In this document: positions 1-10,640 of the stretch, in pieces
How the letters are laid out: the number at the start of each line of letters is the position of its first letter
Numbering within the stretch: the first letter of the stretch is position 1
Assembly (NCBI GenBank): GCA_009663005.1
Contig: CM018904.1
Location: forward strand, 9,625,219 to 9,652,718
Source: Actinidia chinensis
Lineage: Eukaryota; Streptophyta; Magnoliopsida; Ericales; Actinidiaceae
Reading direction: 5' to 3'
Length of the DNA: 27,500 nt
Notes under the pieces: generated by a model
Seen by the model: the letters and a program-made list of their open reading frames with translations, nothing else
What the model was told of the DNA's origin: nothing
The model's database searches: none
Program-made: the position numbers and the translations under genes

Positions 1-108
1 TCCATGTGTTGACTCCTCAATCTCAGGTGTCGACACCTTGAGCCAGAGAACGAAATGTTCACTCCATGTGTTGACTCCTCAACCTCATGTGTCGACACTT
101 TGATTTTG
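1..108. repeat. 62-bp tandem repeat, about two units
   Basis: A unit starting TCCATGTGTTGACTCCTCAA occurs at 1 and again at 63, giving a period of 62 bp; the second copy is recognisable to about 108. It lies in the left LTR and may continue beyond the window edge. No function is apparent. Confidence 0.75.
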
Positions 109-572
109 GCTAGAAAATGGTTTCTTTCCAAATCACCTCAACACACTCCCACATAGCCCACAAGAGGTTGTCTAAATATGCCAAAATGATATTAGAAAGT
201 TATAAACAAGTATCAATCAATTTAAAACACACAAAACATGAATGAATTAGGTTTCCACCATAAAAACACTCACCTCCTTCCTCCTTCCTCCTCCTTCTTC
301 CTTCCTTCATCTCCATGGCTATGCAACACATAAGCATGTTAGAAATCATCAAAAATAACATGATATATAATTAAACTCACATCAATTGATGAAGACAAGA
401 TGAAATTAACTTTTTTCCCTTCAATTTTTTCCTTTCCCTCTCTTTTCTTTTTCTTTTCTTTCTCTCTTCTTCTCACGATGAAACCCTCAATTCTTTAAAC
501 AAGCTCCTCTTTTCTCTCTCTCCTCTATTGGCAGCCATTATAGATACAACTTTGTATCTATTCCCCTACATG

Positions 573-617
573 GCACGCGCGCGCACACACACACACACAC
601 ACTCACTCACACACTCT
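573..617. repeat. CG/CA dinucleotide microsatellite with ACTC repeats
   Basis: GCGCGCG followed by about 11 CA units, then ACTCACTCACACACTC. The right-hand copy of this LTR begins abruptly in the same ACTCACTC tract at about 16321, so the tract marks a breakpoint between repeats. Confidence 0.85.
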
Positions 618-913
618 TAGGTGTCATGCACACATTCAAGCACCTCACCAATCCACTTGCTTAACATGTTTAATCTTAATTAAGATAATTAGTCATGATT
701 AAACTAATCTAAATATGATGATTAATTAAGCTAATTAATCATGGATCAACATAATTAAGTACACACTAAACATACTTAAAAAATATTAAAAATCTAACCA
801 TAAACTCACCACACATTAAAAATACTAATCAAGCACCTCGATTAGTATAAATACCTTTTATATAAAGCATGAAATTCAAGCTATATGAAGTTAAGAGGTT
901 TAGGTTTCTCACA

Positions 914-930
914 ACTCTCCCCGGGCCTTA
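914..930 (-). other. Polypurine tract of the Tekay-like element (minus)
   Basis: The minus strand reads AAGGCCCGGGGAGAG directly before the LTR start. This is the usual place and composition of the primer for plus-strand DNA synthesis in LTR retrotransposons. The second copy is at 16611-16626. Confidence 0.6.
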
Positions 931-1069
931 AAGAATTTCATCCTGACAAAATTCTCATACCTTATGGTTAGAAATAAGTATGGATATTTTTTATCGAATA
1001 AATTCCTCACTTTCCCATGTAACTTCCTCTACCGTATGGCTCCTCCAAAGAACTTTTCACCAAGATATC
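931..1069 (-). pseudogene. Chromodomain end of Tekay-like pol, cut by insertion
   Basis: On the minus strand the translation shows EVTWESEEFIR, a stop, then KYPYLF, the typical C-terminal chromodomain block of Tekay/Del chromoviruses. In intact elements this tail of integrase is thought to direct insertion to particular chromatin. The fragment ends at 1069 after GATATC, where the Athila-like LTR begins. The uninterrupted equivalent at 16640-16830 shows that the break falls in the conserved LVKVL stretch just upstream of the chromodomain. It is non-functional because of the stop and the truncation. Confidence 0.75.
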
Positions 1070-1220
1070 TGATTGGACTGCATTATTGTAGTCCAAAGCA
1101 CTGTAAACTGACCTAAATTAGCCCTAGATAGTTTAATTATGTTTTTTTTATCATATAGCACTTTATAGGCGTGTTTGAGTTCATTGTAGGGTTTATATTG
1201 ATAAAGGCGAGAGTTGAAGC

Positions 1221-1229
1221 TATAAAAAA
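1221..1229 (+). promoter_or_regulatory. Candidate TATA box of Athila-like LTR1
   Basis: TATAAAAAA lies about 150 bp into the LTR and is preserved at the same place in LTR2 (12428). It would put transcript start just before the TTCGAA array. A second T/A-rich site, CTTTATATC (about 1715), is also conserved and cannot be excluded. Confidence 0.4.
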
Positions 1230-1269
1230 GTAGATTTGGGTATGAGAAAAGACAGGCTCAGATTACATG

Positions 1270-1650
1270 AGCGTTCGAACTACCAAGAAAGGGGGGAGGA
1301 AATCAGCTTAGAACCATAGAGAAAATCTGGGAGGGAATTTTATGAAGGACGTCGAAACGCCGACCAAGAAGAATCTTGGCGTTCGAACACAAAGCAGAAA
1401 AATTGAGAATACCGTTCGAACGCTCTTCTTACAGTTCGAAAAAAAAAAGTGCGGAGTTGAATTAGAGAGTTCGAACGCTAATGCTCACAGTTCGAAAAAG
1501 CCCAAGACTAAAAAGTTGGGTTTTTGCCTTAAACGTTCGAACGCTCAATGGAAGAAGGGATTTCTGGCGTCCGAACGCCAAGAAGAAAAAGCAGAAGATG
1601 TCCTAAGCGTTCGAAACTCCAATTGAAGAAGAAGAAAGTTGGCGTTCGAA
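1270..1650 (+). repeat. TTCGAA palindrome array in LTR1
   Basis: About ten copies of TTCGAA or one-base variants lie within 380 bp, many in the longer palindrome CGTTCGAACG, with irregular spacing of roughly 20-60 bp. LTR2 has the same array. Read on the minus strand, the array aligns with the corresponding part of the Tekay-like LTRs at 18845-19035 and 23860-24060. For example, the minus strand of 1414-1440 reads TTCGAACTGTAAG then AAGAG and GTTCGAA, nearly the same as plus-strand 18911-18937. Confidence 0.8.
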
Positions 1651-1827
1651 AGCCAAGGCAATCAGGGGAAGATTTAATGGTTTAGGACTCGAATTGGAAG
1701 TGCCTCTATAATCTCTTTATATCTTTTGACAAGGGGAAGTTATTTTTAGGTTTTTCTTAGCTCAAAGTTTAGTTTTCAATGTCATTACTTAGTTTGTAAG
1801 TTTACATAAGTATTGTTGTTTTTAATT

Positions 1828-1833
1828 AATAAA
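1828..1833 (+). promoter_or_regulatory. Candidate poly(A) signal in LTR1
   Basis: AATAAA lies about 600 bp downstream of the TATA candidate, a plausible R-region end. In LTR2 the matching place (about 13308) reads ATTAAAAAG and lacks the exact hexamer. Confidence 0.35.
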
Positions 1834-2708
1834 GAGTTTTCGTCAAATTCAATCATTATTTTCTCAGTTTTTTTGGTATCCGATTTTAATTATCTTGGTT
1901 TTTTATATCTTTAGATTAGTTATTTTAAATTAGAATGCATTCAATAATTAGATAAATCCGTTCACCCTAGCCATGAGTGGCTAGTTTTCTTTACTTGGAA
2001 TGCTTTGGAATGAAAGCATCGGGGAATCAAGGATGAAACCATGGGAGTATTATTTTCACGTCTAGATCTTTCTAGAATTTTTATTCTTGTCTTTACAATC
2101 TAAATACTTTCGAAAACTTGGGAGTCCTATATGTCGATAAAACCTTCGTGTATTCTGAATAGATGATGCACGACCAGGATTCCTAACAACCAGATTTATA
2201 TACTTTCGAAACTTGGAGTCCATATAGGTTTGACAACATTTTTGTGATGCGAACGAGTGATGCACTCCTTGATCATAACAAACAGATCTATTTAGAAGTG
2301 AAGTAAGTAAGAATGTTTTGTTTTCAAGTTAGATTTTCCGAATCTCAAGACTCCAGAATAGTCGAAGAGGATTTGAGTTATAATACGCTCTCATTGGGAT
2401 TCGAGAAACTCGGTTGACTGGACAATTTGATTCTGAGTTCCTTTCATTACCAATTAAATCCGTTTTCGTTTTTATTTTAGTTATTTAAATTTAGTTGAAA
2501 ACTCATCAAAAATCCAAAATCAATTCTTATAATTTTTAGTTTTTAAACATAAGTAGGCTTCTTAGTAGGATTGCTTGTAATGTTTTGTCATTTGTTGTCC
2601 CTTGGCACTATTCCTTGTGGGACGATACTCCCTTACTTTGAGTTTTTAACTACTTCGCGACCCGTAACTTGCGGTAAAGAATTCACTTCTGGAGAGCAAA
2701 TCAGTTTT

Positions 2709-2726
2709 TGGCGCCATTGCCGGGGA
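2709..2726 (+). other. Primer binding site, Asp-tRNA type
   Basis: TGGCGCCATTGCCGGGGA lies five bases after the LTR1 end. It differs by one base from the well-known Athila-group site that pairs with the 3' end of tRNA-Asp. It would prime minus-strand DNA synthesis and is a strong lineage marker. Confidence 0.85.
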
Positions 2727-3356
2727 GGGAGGGGGAACATACTTTCGCACAAGTTTTGAGACCGGCAAAGAGGCGTGCTTAGACACGGACTCAGTCCTTG
2801 CTAACTTCAGTGGATTGGCTTCAACCACCATCTACTACAAGGAAATCTACGGCCAGGCCCCCATCTGGGTAACTTGTTCCACTCTTTTTTGTGTTGTTTT
2901 TAGAAAATATTTGTTTTTATTTTTTTAGGGGTCTAGGCTTTTTTTTTAATTAGTAGGAGGCGGATTAGAGGGAATATGCTCGTGACTATTTGCCTTATTG
3001 TTGGTTTCGTTTTGCATGTGGAGTTGTGGTGGTTTCGGCTGGGAGTATTGATTAACCTTGTTGGAATCGGTTGCTTGAATTAACTTGTGGACGATGTGTG
3101 GATGGTTGGGTTTAAATACGGCTTACATGTGCATTTGCATTTGTATGTCCTAATACTTTTAGGGATCATAAAAACCGTTTAGTCCGAAGCCGCCCACTGC
3201 GTTACTTTACCACTAGGATATTTGACCCATCACCCACAAGGTCTTAGTCCGATAGGACATACCACGTTTTTTCCTGAGATTATTAACCATTGAACCCATC
3301 CACCTGGATCATCACGAACAGGATCCTAGGGGACATGGTTTAGGTGGGGCACAAAA
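2727..3356 (+). other. Untranslated leader of the first internal region
   Basis: 630 bp between primer site and the likely gag start. No conserved protein is visible in any frame. It is repeated at 14254-14854, with indels. Packaging and dimerisation signals would be expected here, but none can be named from sequence alone. Confidence 0.6.
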
Positions 3357-3969
3357 ATGGGGAACAAGGCTTTGGATGAGGGAAGTAGAAGATCGTGATC
3401 ATACGAGAATGCGGGGGAAGCGAAGCCCAAACTCATACCATGAGCGGATTATATGAATCCCGCAAGGCAAACACCCATATCTGCTATAGTAATTCCTGCA
3501 CTCATACCACGTTAAATTCCAGATCGGGGATCGTGATGCTACAAGCGTTGCCACTTTTAACGGTTGTGAGTCTGAGATACCTTACACGCATTTAAAAGAT
3601 TTTGAGGATGCATGTTCGAATCTTTCAAGACAATTCATGTCTAGGGAGTTTACTTTCTCAAAACTTTCCATTCAATTTAAAGGAAAAAAAAGCAAAATCT
3701 TGGTTTAACTCTTTGAGACTAGTTCATTTATCATGGAATGGCATGGAGGGGGAGTTTTAAAAAAAAAAAAAAAATTTTCCTGTGAAACTCGTACTGAGGC
3801 ACTACGTCGTGCCATCTCTTAGTTGTGCCAAATAGTGGCGAGATGTTCTTCCAAGGCTAGCTTGGGAGAGATTCAACGGATTTATAAACGCATGCCCTCA
3901 TCATAATTTCCCTCCATGCACACGATCAATATCTTTTATTCGTCATGTCTGCAACAATGAAGGATGTTT

Positions 3970-4004
<35 letters not shown>

Positions 4005-4440
4005 GAATCCTGAGCAATCATTTGAGTATTTTGATACCTAGCTAACTTGTCAAGTGATTGGACGTGCACAGAACCTATCAATGTGAATAAAAATCTTCCC
4101 GTTCCACACTTCCCCCCCCTGTAAGCACCACAATCATAACCAGCCCTATTCTGCGCTACAAGCGCCACCACCTGTACCACACATGCCACAATATCAACCT
4201 CCACATCGGAGAATGAGGATCATTAGAATGCGCCGAAGGTTCCACATCTTGAGTCAATCATTCATGAATTTTGAGAAACATATGGGGAAAATGATCTATA
4301 CTTGAGAATCTCGTATTTCACAACAACTGCAAGGGCGATTCCGCGCCCAACCTCAGCAAAATCCTAAGGCCTACAAATTTCATGAGGAAACACATTATGC
4401 AAGTCAGGCATCACGGACTGCTTAGAAGTGGTAAGAAATT
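3357..4440 (+). pseudogene. gag: Athila-like gag, first copy, broken and internally deleted
   Basis: Gag forms the particle and binds the RNA genome. Across shifting frames I see DYMNPARQTP-like and SG..LQALP blocks near 3445-3560, then HLKDFEDAC near 3590, then a KSW.NSLRP-like block (3680-3720) and a FQAWERF/CPHHN-like block (3850-3910), in the order of the plant retrotransposon gag domain. The start at 3357 (ATGGGGAAC) is chosen because the equivalent ATG occurs at 14855. Compared with the second copy about 410 bp are missing at about 4109-4120, removing the zinc knuckle. There are many frameshifts and a 16-A run near 3760. It is non-functional. Confidence 0.75.
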
Positions 4441-4679
4441 GATAAAACAATTTACACCAAAGAAGGGTAATTAAGGCGGGTAGAAGTCTAAGGAGTTAGG
4501 TGGTGAGAGTGAAGAGACGAAGTTGAGTAGGAAAGGAAAGAAGCAATGGCAAGACATGAGCATGATTCGTGATCCTTTCACAAAATTTCCTAATGAAATT
4601 ACTGTTGAGATTTGAAATGCCCCGTTCCCACAAGATTGGCAAAAGTGAATAGGCAACTTCAATTTTGGAAATTTATGAT

Positions 4680-5270
4680 ATGTTTAAACAAGTTCTAATC
4701 AATATTCCGATGTTAGATGCTATTAAACAGCCCTCTTATGCCACATTTTTTTTAAAGGAATTGTGTACTGTCAAAAGGAATTTGCATGTAAAAGAGACGA
4801 CAATGATGAATTGAGAGTCAAGTGCGATTCTCCTGCAATACTGTGCCGCGTATAAAGGACCCCAGTTGTCCTACTATTTTCGTGCATAATAAGGGGTTGT
4901 AAGATTGATCGAGCACTTCCTCATTTAGTTCTAGCGTGATTTTGTTGCCGTATTCTTATACAAGATCTAGGTTTATGAAAACTAAAACCAACCCGATTAT
5001 ACTTGATTGGCCGATCGTTTTTAAGGTCCCGAGTGGTATCTTGAGGATGTTCTTATTCAAGTCGATACTGTGTACTACCCGGTAGATTTCATAGTCTTGG
5101 ATACTCAACCTGTTGATGTGAATCGTCCACAACTTCATATTCCTACTATCTTAGGTAGACCATTCCTACCACGGCGAATGCTGTTATTCATTGCAGGCAT
5201 GGATTTAACTTAAGCTTTCATTTGGTAATATGATGTTGGCGACTAACTTTCACTGGGGTTAAACAAATGA
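4680..5270 (+). pseudogene. Athila-like gag-pol junction and aspartic protease remnant
   Basis: The segment opens with FLKELCTVKRNLH (about 4748-4786), a stretch usually found just before protease in Athila-type polyproteins. Protease matures the polyprotein. Further on, LLPYSYTRSRF (about 4940), VPSGI (about 5027), then pieces reading VDFIVLDTQPVDV and IPTILGRPFL (about 5080-5170) follow the retropepsin order; the last is the conserved GRPFL block. The catalytic DTGA/DLGA-type motif before LLPYS is not readable. At least three frameshifts are needed to follow the domain, so it is inactive. Confidence 0.75.
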
Positions 5271-5319
5271 AGGAAGTAGACCAAATTGAGGAAATAAATG
5301 TCATGATCCATCATTCAAG

Positions 5320-6560
5320 AGCATGTTGATCGTGAGTTCATGGAAGATTCGATTGAGAGAGCTCTAGTTTGGAGTGAGCCCCATGACCAATTGCGAAATC
5401 TGAAGTGTAAGTGTTTAGTGATGCTCCATTGTTTGGTAAGAGAGTGAGTCTGTCCTTGCTGGTGGTTCATTGGACCCCAACTTTTTGAGCCTCTTGCACC
5501 AGTGTAGTTTAACCTGTTCTCTGAGAAAAACCACCATATTCCGGAAGAAACCCTGTCCATCTTACATTTAAGTATCGTTTCTAGGGAGCTTAGGTCTTAC
5601 CCTGGTTGTCACATATCCTCTAGCCTAACTGAGTCAAGAGAATCTTTGTCGGGCAAATACTTAATAGGCATAAGAAGTCATTAGGTGGACATATCGGATC
5701 TGTCATCGGTATTAGTCCACTCATGTGCACCATCGTATTTACTTGAAGAGGAGTCTAACCGTGCGTCACATGCAAAGGCGTTTTAAACCGCACATCTGAA
5801 AGAGGCTGTTAGGGAGAATGCTGGAACTTCTTGATGTTCGTATCATAATACCCAATTTCTAATTCTAATGGTGAGTCTAACCCAAGTTGTCCTAAAAGTC
5901 GGGGGTAACGTGGTAAAAGAATTAGCATAATGAGTTGTTCAACTAAAGTCCAAACGGATTGCGATGTGCATCGATTACCGGAATTTGAATGTTCTGCTAC
6001 TAGGAAAGACCATTTCCCACTTCCCTTTTGGGATCAAGTCTTAGAGCGTGTTGCGGGCCAGTCATATTCTTGTTTTTTTTATATGGTTATTCTGGTGTAC
6101 AATCAGATTGAGGTGCTTTAGAGATCAAGTAAGACCACATTCACATGTCCTTTTGGCACTTATGCTTATATGAGATGCCTTTCGGTCTATGCAATGCACT
6201 GGCCACTTTTCAAAGGTACATGATTTTAATTTTTAGGCGACATGGTTGAAAAAGAATTCTTGACGGTATTCAATGGACGTCTTTCTCGGTGTATGGGGAT
6301 ACTTGAATATGCTTAGACATTTGATGTGTCTTGAAGAGATTGAGAAAGTCACCTGGTTTTAAATTGGGGAGAAATGTCACTTCATGTACGCAAGGGTTAG
6401 TTCTTGGGCATATTGTGTCTGGCAAGGGATAGAGTAGATTAAATCAAAAGGTCGAATTGATTCACATCTACCTATTCCGTAAAGGTGTTTGAAAGAATTA
6501 GATCATTTTTAGTGCATGCCGATTTAATCGTCGCTTCATTGAGGGTTTTAAGTGCTTATC
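5320..6560 (+). pseudogene. Athila-like reverse transcriptase remnant
   Basis: Reverse transcriptase copies the element RNA into DNA. The N-terminal linker reads MEDSIERAL (about 5340) and HKKSLGGHIGSVIGISPLMC (about 5665-5730). Clear RT blocks follow: ATRKDHFPLPF (5996-6028), TFTCPFGTYAY (about 6138), MPFGLCNALATFQR (6175-6216) and VLGHIVSGKG (6409-6438). The catalytic FMDD block should lie at about 6269-6290; the DNA reads TTCAATGGACGTCTTTC and no frame gives both aspartates in context. Several frameshifts and an in-frame TAG after GKG make it inactive. Block order and spacing fit full-length RT. Confidence 0.85.
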
Positions 6561-6639
6561 TCGAGACCATTGTGTCCCGTGGCTTTTCATTAGATGTACC
6601 TTTTGATGGCACCACAATTCAGAAGCTGTGATAACTTAA

Positions 6640-6960
6640 GGTCTTCTCAGCCCCGCACCAATTATTCGATCACCGTATTGGTCTTTACCTTTTGAGCTGA
6701 TGTGTGATGCGAGTGATTTGCATTGGGAGCTTGTTTGGGGCAAAGGATAAAGACGAAAACCCATGTCTATACTATGCTAGCAAGACACTTAATGATGCCC
6801 AATGGACATATCCCCACCGAAAAGAATTGCTTGATGTGTCTTTGCACTCGATAAGTTTAGGTCCTACTTGTCGGATCACTTGTTATTATATATAACTGAT
6901 CATTCCGCACTAGCCCTTTTTACTAAACTCGATGCAAATCCACGATCAGTAGGTGGATTC
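6640..6960 (+). pseudogene. Athila-like RNase H remnant
   Basis: RNase H removes the RNA strand during reverse transcription. PFELMCDASD (6688-6717) carries the first catalytic aspartate. YYASKTLNDAQWTYPHRKELL (about 6770-6832) follows in one frame, with the conserved KELL glutamate. A TDHSAL-like piece (about 6895-6915) follows after a frameshift and stop. The order is that of the Ty3/gypsy RNase H right after RT. The end of the domain is degraded. Confidence 0.8.
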
Positions 6961-7019
6961 TTTTACTGCAATGAGTTTAATATTTAGACAGAGATAATAA
7001 AGGGGTCCGAAAATGTTTG

Positions 7020-8400
7020 TAGCTATACCATCTGTCAAGGTTTCCCTACGAAGGGGGAGGCCCAACTACACTCTTCCGATTAATGAGTATCTTTCCTGAT
7101 GAGCAACTATTTCAAAGCAACAGCTCATACAAATCCTGTCATACCATGGTTTTCAGGCATTGCCAATTACGTGGCCCCGGTAGAATTCCCTTCACACTTG
7201 TCTAGTAAGGATAGGAAAACGTTTTTTAGGCATGTGAGGTCAGTTTTCTTGGAAAAATTCGTATTTGTTTAAGTATTGTCCTAAACCAAAGTCATACGGC
7301 GGTGCCTGCCAATGATGAGGTGAAGAGCATTTTAGAGTTTTGTCATTCACAAGCATGTGGGGGACATTTTGTCTTCACGAAAACTGCGGCCAAAATTTTT
7401 GCAAGTGTTGTTATGGCCCACCATGTTCCGTGATGTCCATGCCTTTTGCACGTCATGCATAGATGTCAACGGTATGAAGTTTGGTCTAAACTGCACATGA
7501 TGCCTCTTACCCCTATCATTATACTTCAGGTCCCTTCGATTGTTGGGGTGATTGATTTCATGGGTCCTTTCCTAATTCGGTGAGATCTTATACATTTCTA
7601 TGTGGCTCAAAAATTAGATTCGTATCCAAGTGGGTAGAAGCTATACCACGTCGTACCAATGACATGTCTGTGTGGTCCAAGTTTTTTTTGAAGGATATAT
7701 TTTTCTAGATTGTCATGCCCCGAGCTTATTATTAGCGATGGGGCTCACATTTTTTGTAATAGACCTCATAGGACTCCTCTGCGCAAATATGGAGTCATGC
7801 TAAAGTTGGCACACCTTACCTCCTCAAACCCAATGGCAAGTTGTTTTGGCAAATCGGGAAATCAAACAGTCTTTGAGAAAACTGTTAACCCAACCGAAGG
7901 ATTGATCTTTGCGATTGGTGGATGCTTATGGGCGTAGATGACTGCCATACAAAACCATTTTAGGGTCCTCTCCATATAGGATTGTGTATGTAAACGTGTG
8001 TCATCTCCCGTTGGAAATTGAGCCCAAACTTATTGGGCCATGTTCACCAATTTAACATGAGTCTTGATGGAGGCGGGACATTACGTCATTTGCAACTGAA
8101 GAGTTAGCGGAATACTGAATGATGCATATGAAAAATCCAGACTCTCAAAGCCAAGATGACTCGTTCCTTCAATTAATTGTGCTTACATCATTAAGTGGGT
8201 CAAAAAGTGCTTTTGTATAACTCCCGTTGCATTTTTTTCGAGAAAACTTTCAAAGTCGTTGGTCGGACCTTTTGTGGTGCATGTCATTTCATCTCATGTG
8301 CGATTAAATACGGAATCCAAGAAACTAAAGTGTGTTTAAAGTCAATTGGGATCTGTTTTGAAGCTTATTTGAGCATGGAGACAAGAGTAGGTTGAGTGGT
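7020..8400 (+). pseudogene. Athila-like integrase remnant
   Basis: Integrase inserts the DNA copy. The zinc-binding region shows SILEFCHSQACGGHF (7326-7370) and CTSC (7447-7458). The catalytic core shows DFMGPF (7554-7571), VSKWVEAIPRRTND (7622-7663), LIISDGAHIFCN (about 7720-7757) and EKTVNPT (about 7873), so both aspartates remain visible. The C-terminal part reads GQKVLLYNSR (about 8196-8225). About 7020-7290 is a poorly readable linker. Frames change many times, so no full protein can be made. No chromodomain follows, as expected for Athila and unlike the Tekay-like elements nearby. Confidence 0.85.
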
Positions 8401-8636
8401 GATCTACACGATCCACCGCAGTTCGATTAATTTGCAAATAATGTCTTGTCAGTTTTGTGTACATAGAGCGGAGGTCTCGTTATTTATATTACGTCGATTT
8501 TTTTTTTTATTAGTTTCGATTTTCTTTCGCATTTTGGAGATGCTCGTCTCTAGTTGGGGGGGATACTTATTCGTTTTTATTTTTTAGGATTTCTTTTTAT
8601 TGTTCTTTTTAATCATAGTTTTAATCAAAAAAAAAA
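8401..8636 (+). other. T-rich segment after integrase with polypurine-like run
   Basis: A non-coding stretch with several T runs, CTCTAGTTGGGGGG (about 8549-8562) and a 12-13-A run ending near 8638. The G-run resembles the polypurine-like sequence often found just after pol in Athila elements. No protein can be followed. Confidence 0.4.
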
Positions 8637-8639
8637 AAA

Positions 8640-8745
8640 TTGGCCTTACGTTCGAACGACTCTTAAGCTGCGACGCGGCACCCCATTGCACTTATCGTTC
8701 GAACGCCTCTTAAGAAACGTTCGAACGGCGAGACGAGGGCGTTTT
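8640..8745 (+). repeat. Three CGTTCGAACG palindromes in the post-pol region
   Basis: Palindromes lie at about 8649, 8697 and 8718. The stretch CGAACGCCTCTTAAGAAACG resembles LTR B at 24019-24040 (CGAACGCACTTTAAGAAGCG) in the same orientation. This suggests that the Tekay-type LTR module, or part of it, also sits inside the Athila-like element. Confidence 0.6.
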
Positions 8746-10640
8746 TTTAAATGAAAAGTCGCCATCTTTCAGTTACTTTCTTATATTGTGTAACATCCGA
8801 GAGAAAGAGGAGAGAACTTGGCATTTGAAAGGAAAGCACTGTTGTCAAATTTTCATCAGTTAAGTTGATCAAATCAAGGTAGTTCCTGAATTTCTTACTT
8901 TGAAGTGGTGTAGAATTTAGGGATTTCATAAGAAGAAACCGAGGGTTTTGAGAAAAAAATGTTCTAAGTTTTCACATGTGTATAAATCAAACATATACAT
9001 CACAATCATGATTTTCCTTTCCCATTAGGTTTGGTGGACTTGTTTTAAAGTTGTTAAACACAAAATAGAGGGAATTTCATTGTTAAGTTTTCAATTAACA
9101 ATCTAGACTAATGTATGCACCCCAAGTGTTTGATGAATTGCCCAATGATGAATTACTTAATTGTGAGGGGATTTTGTTTCCAACTCATCCTCCATACGAT
9201 ATTGACATTTATGAGTGTTAGGTTAGAATTGTGCATGAAAATTTAGGCGTTACAGATGCACTTCCACATGTCGATGATTGTCCAATGAAAGAATCCATTG
9301 ATTTGTGAGGGATAGGATGTTGTATTCGTCATGTGTGTCGGTCATTAAAGATGAGATTCTAGTAGCTTGGAATGTTGGTAGAACCGCTAGTTTTTGCCAT
9401 GGGAACACACACATCGGGGTACATTTGAAGAGGTTTCAATGGAGACTCTTAGTAAAACACCCACTTTGTAGGACATATCAATTTGTATTGCATAATTGCA
9501 TAATGTGTGACGTGTGTTTGTATTTTTTGGTTGGTGGTATTGCAGGGGGTAAGTGAAAATTGGGTAGATGGAAACATGGAGTCTAAACTAAAAGGTCAAA
9601 GTCCAAAGGAAAGACAGGGTAGATTATGAGCTTCGCGTTTCACGGGAAAAATGCGGAAACTGTCAATAAGGTTTGGATTCGTAACGGGCGGTACTTGAGC
9701 GGGAAGCTTAATCTATTGCATAGAAAACTCTGGCATTAGTTTTGTCCAAAACTTTACCACTAGGGGCTGGATAAATTTGGCAAAATTTTAAGGCGGAGTC
9801 GGTTCTAACATGTGCCAAGAGTTATGGCCCAACATCAAGCATGAAACGGACGACTGAGCCAAGGGAAGAGACATTGTGTAGTTGGGTTGCGAGGGAAGAA
9901 AATAAAGGTAAACTCCTGATACTTTTGCTGAAATTTTTGAGATTTCCGAGAGGACAAAACCCAGAGTTTGCATTTTCGAATTGTGGATGCGGACTTAGCA
10001 GTGTTTCACAAGAATTGCTTTTGGAGGGGGACGAATGGGGAGGCGAGGTGTAGTGTAACAAGACACGCCTCAAGGAAAGTATGTGATTCTCTTCTGTTTC
10101 GTGTCATTCACTGCTTCCTTTTGAAACGTACAGTATCCCATGAACTGTCGCTAGGGCTAGGCTGTTGTAGGCAATCGGCACTGGGAAACCATTGACTACC
10201 CCGTAACCCATTGTTTTTATCGCTGTGCTCCACATTAAGGCCTCGGACAAGAGGGGTCAGTCCCTTTAGAAGATTTCTAAATAATGTTAAAAGAAGCGGT
10301 CTATATCCCTTAGATTCATTAGGATGAGCCGAGGGGGCCCATTGATAGAGCTCTTTTGTCCCGATCTGAGGGGCCAAAGGAAGAAGAGGAAAATGGGGAA
10401 GAAGCAGCAAGAGGGATCAGCTATAGGCATGGGAGATATAAAGGAAAGCCATTTGAATCTGGGGAAAGAAATGAGTAAGCAAAATTGACTGAATTTAGAG
10501 AAGAGGTGAATACCCGATTGTCGTCATTAGAGGAGGAGTCTAGTCATCACACAGTTATGCTCCAAGAATGAAGGGCATGTTGATCCGTATGGAGGAGGAA
10601 GATGATGATATGACGAGGAGGATTAGGATCTTTTGAATAT
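8746..10640 (+). other. Post-pol region, possible decayed env-like ORF
   Basis: Athila elements often carry a second, env-like ORF between integrase and the 3' LTR. At 9550-10640 there are weak signs of former coding: RFHGKNAE-like residues near 9640, a GW..FAK-like piece near 9767, and a run rich in glutamate, lysine and arginine codons (10370-10640) that could be a former coiled coil. No signal peptide or transmembrane segment can be established, and I cannot align any block with certainty. Size and place support the idea; the sequence itself is weak evidence. Confidence 0.3.

Larger units (their letters stand above)
1..913 (-). repeat. Partial 3' LTR of a Tekay-like Ty3/gypsy element
   Basis: Read on the minus strand, an LTR begins at 913 with TGTGAGAAACC, directly after a polypurine tract, and runs leftward out of the window. 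Its first 300 bp are repeated, with small differences, at 16321-16610. Inside are a CA microsatellite (573-617), pyrimidine-rich tracts (about 270-310 and 408-530) and a short tandem repeat at the edge. No coding sequence is visible. The LTR call rests on its position next to a polypurine tract and chromodomain remnant; the far end of the LTR is not in the window. Confidence 0.7.
1070..2703 (+). repeat. Athila-like LTR1 (5' LTR)
   Basis: The segment starts TGATTGGACTGC, right after the interrupted chromodomain, and ends ...AATCA five bases before the primer site. It matches 12262-14230 along its whole length, with many single-base indels. It contains a TATA-like site (1221), an array of TTCGAA palindromes (1270-1650) and AATAAA (1828). 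Length is about 1.63 kb. Boundaries are set by the TG/CA ends, the primer site downstream and where similarity to LTR2 starts; a few bases of uncertainty remain at the left end. Confidence 0.85.

Noticed and set aside
573..617. Alternating CG/CA tract as a Z-DNA regulatory site
   Set aside because: A short ordinary microsatellite; nothing in the surroundings supports a function, though it coincides with a breakpoint.
1270..1650. Regular-looking TTCGAA repeats as a CRISPR-like array
   Set aside because: Repeat cores are only 6-12 bp, spacing is irregular, spacers are themselves conserved between LTR copies, and the setting is a plant LTR.
1270..1650. TTCGAA sites as heat-shock elements
   Set aside because: Heat-shock elements need alternating GAA and TTC blocks separated by two bases; here TTC and GAA abut directly.
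9305..9556. 83-codon open frame ending in a hydrophobic stretch as an env transmembrane segment
   Set aside because: The frame carries no conserved env-like block, the hydrophobic run is short, and frame reliability is low here.
10108..10410. 100-codon minus-strand open frame, proline/leucine-rich
   Set aside because: Antisense to the element, overlapped by other chance frames, no family motif; the plus strand here is glutamate/lysine-rich, which gives such shadows.
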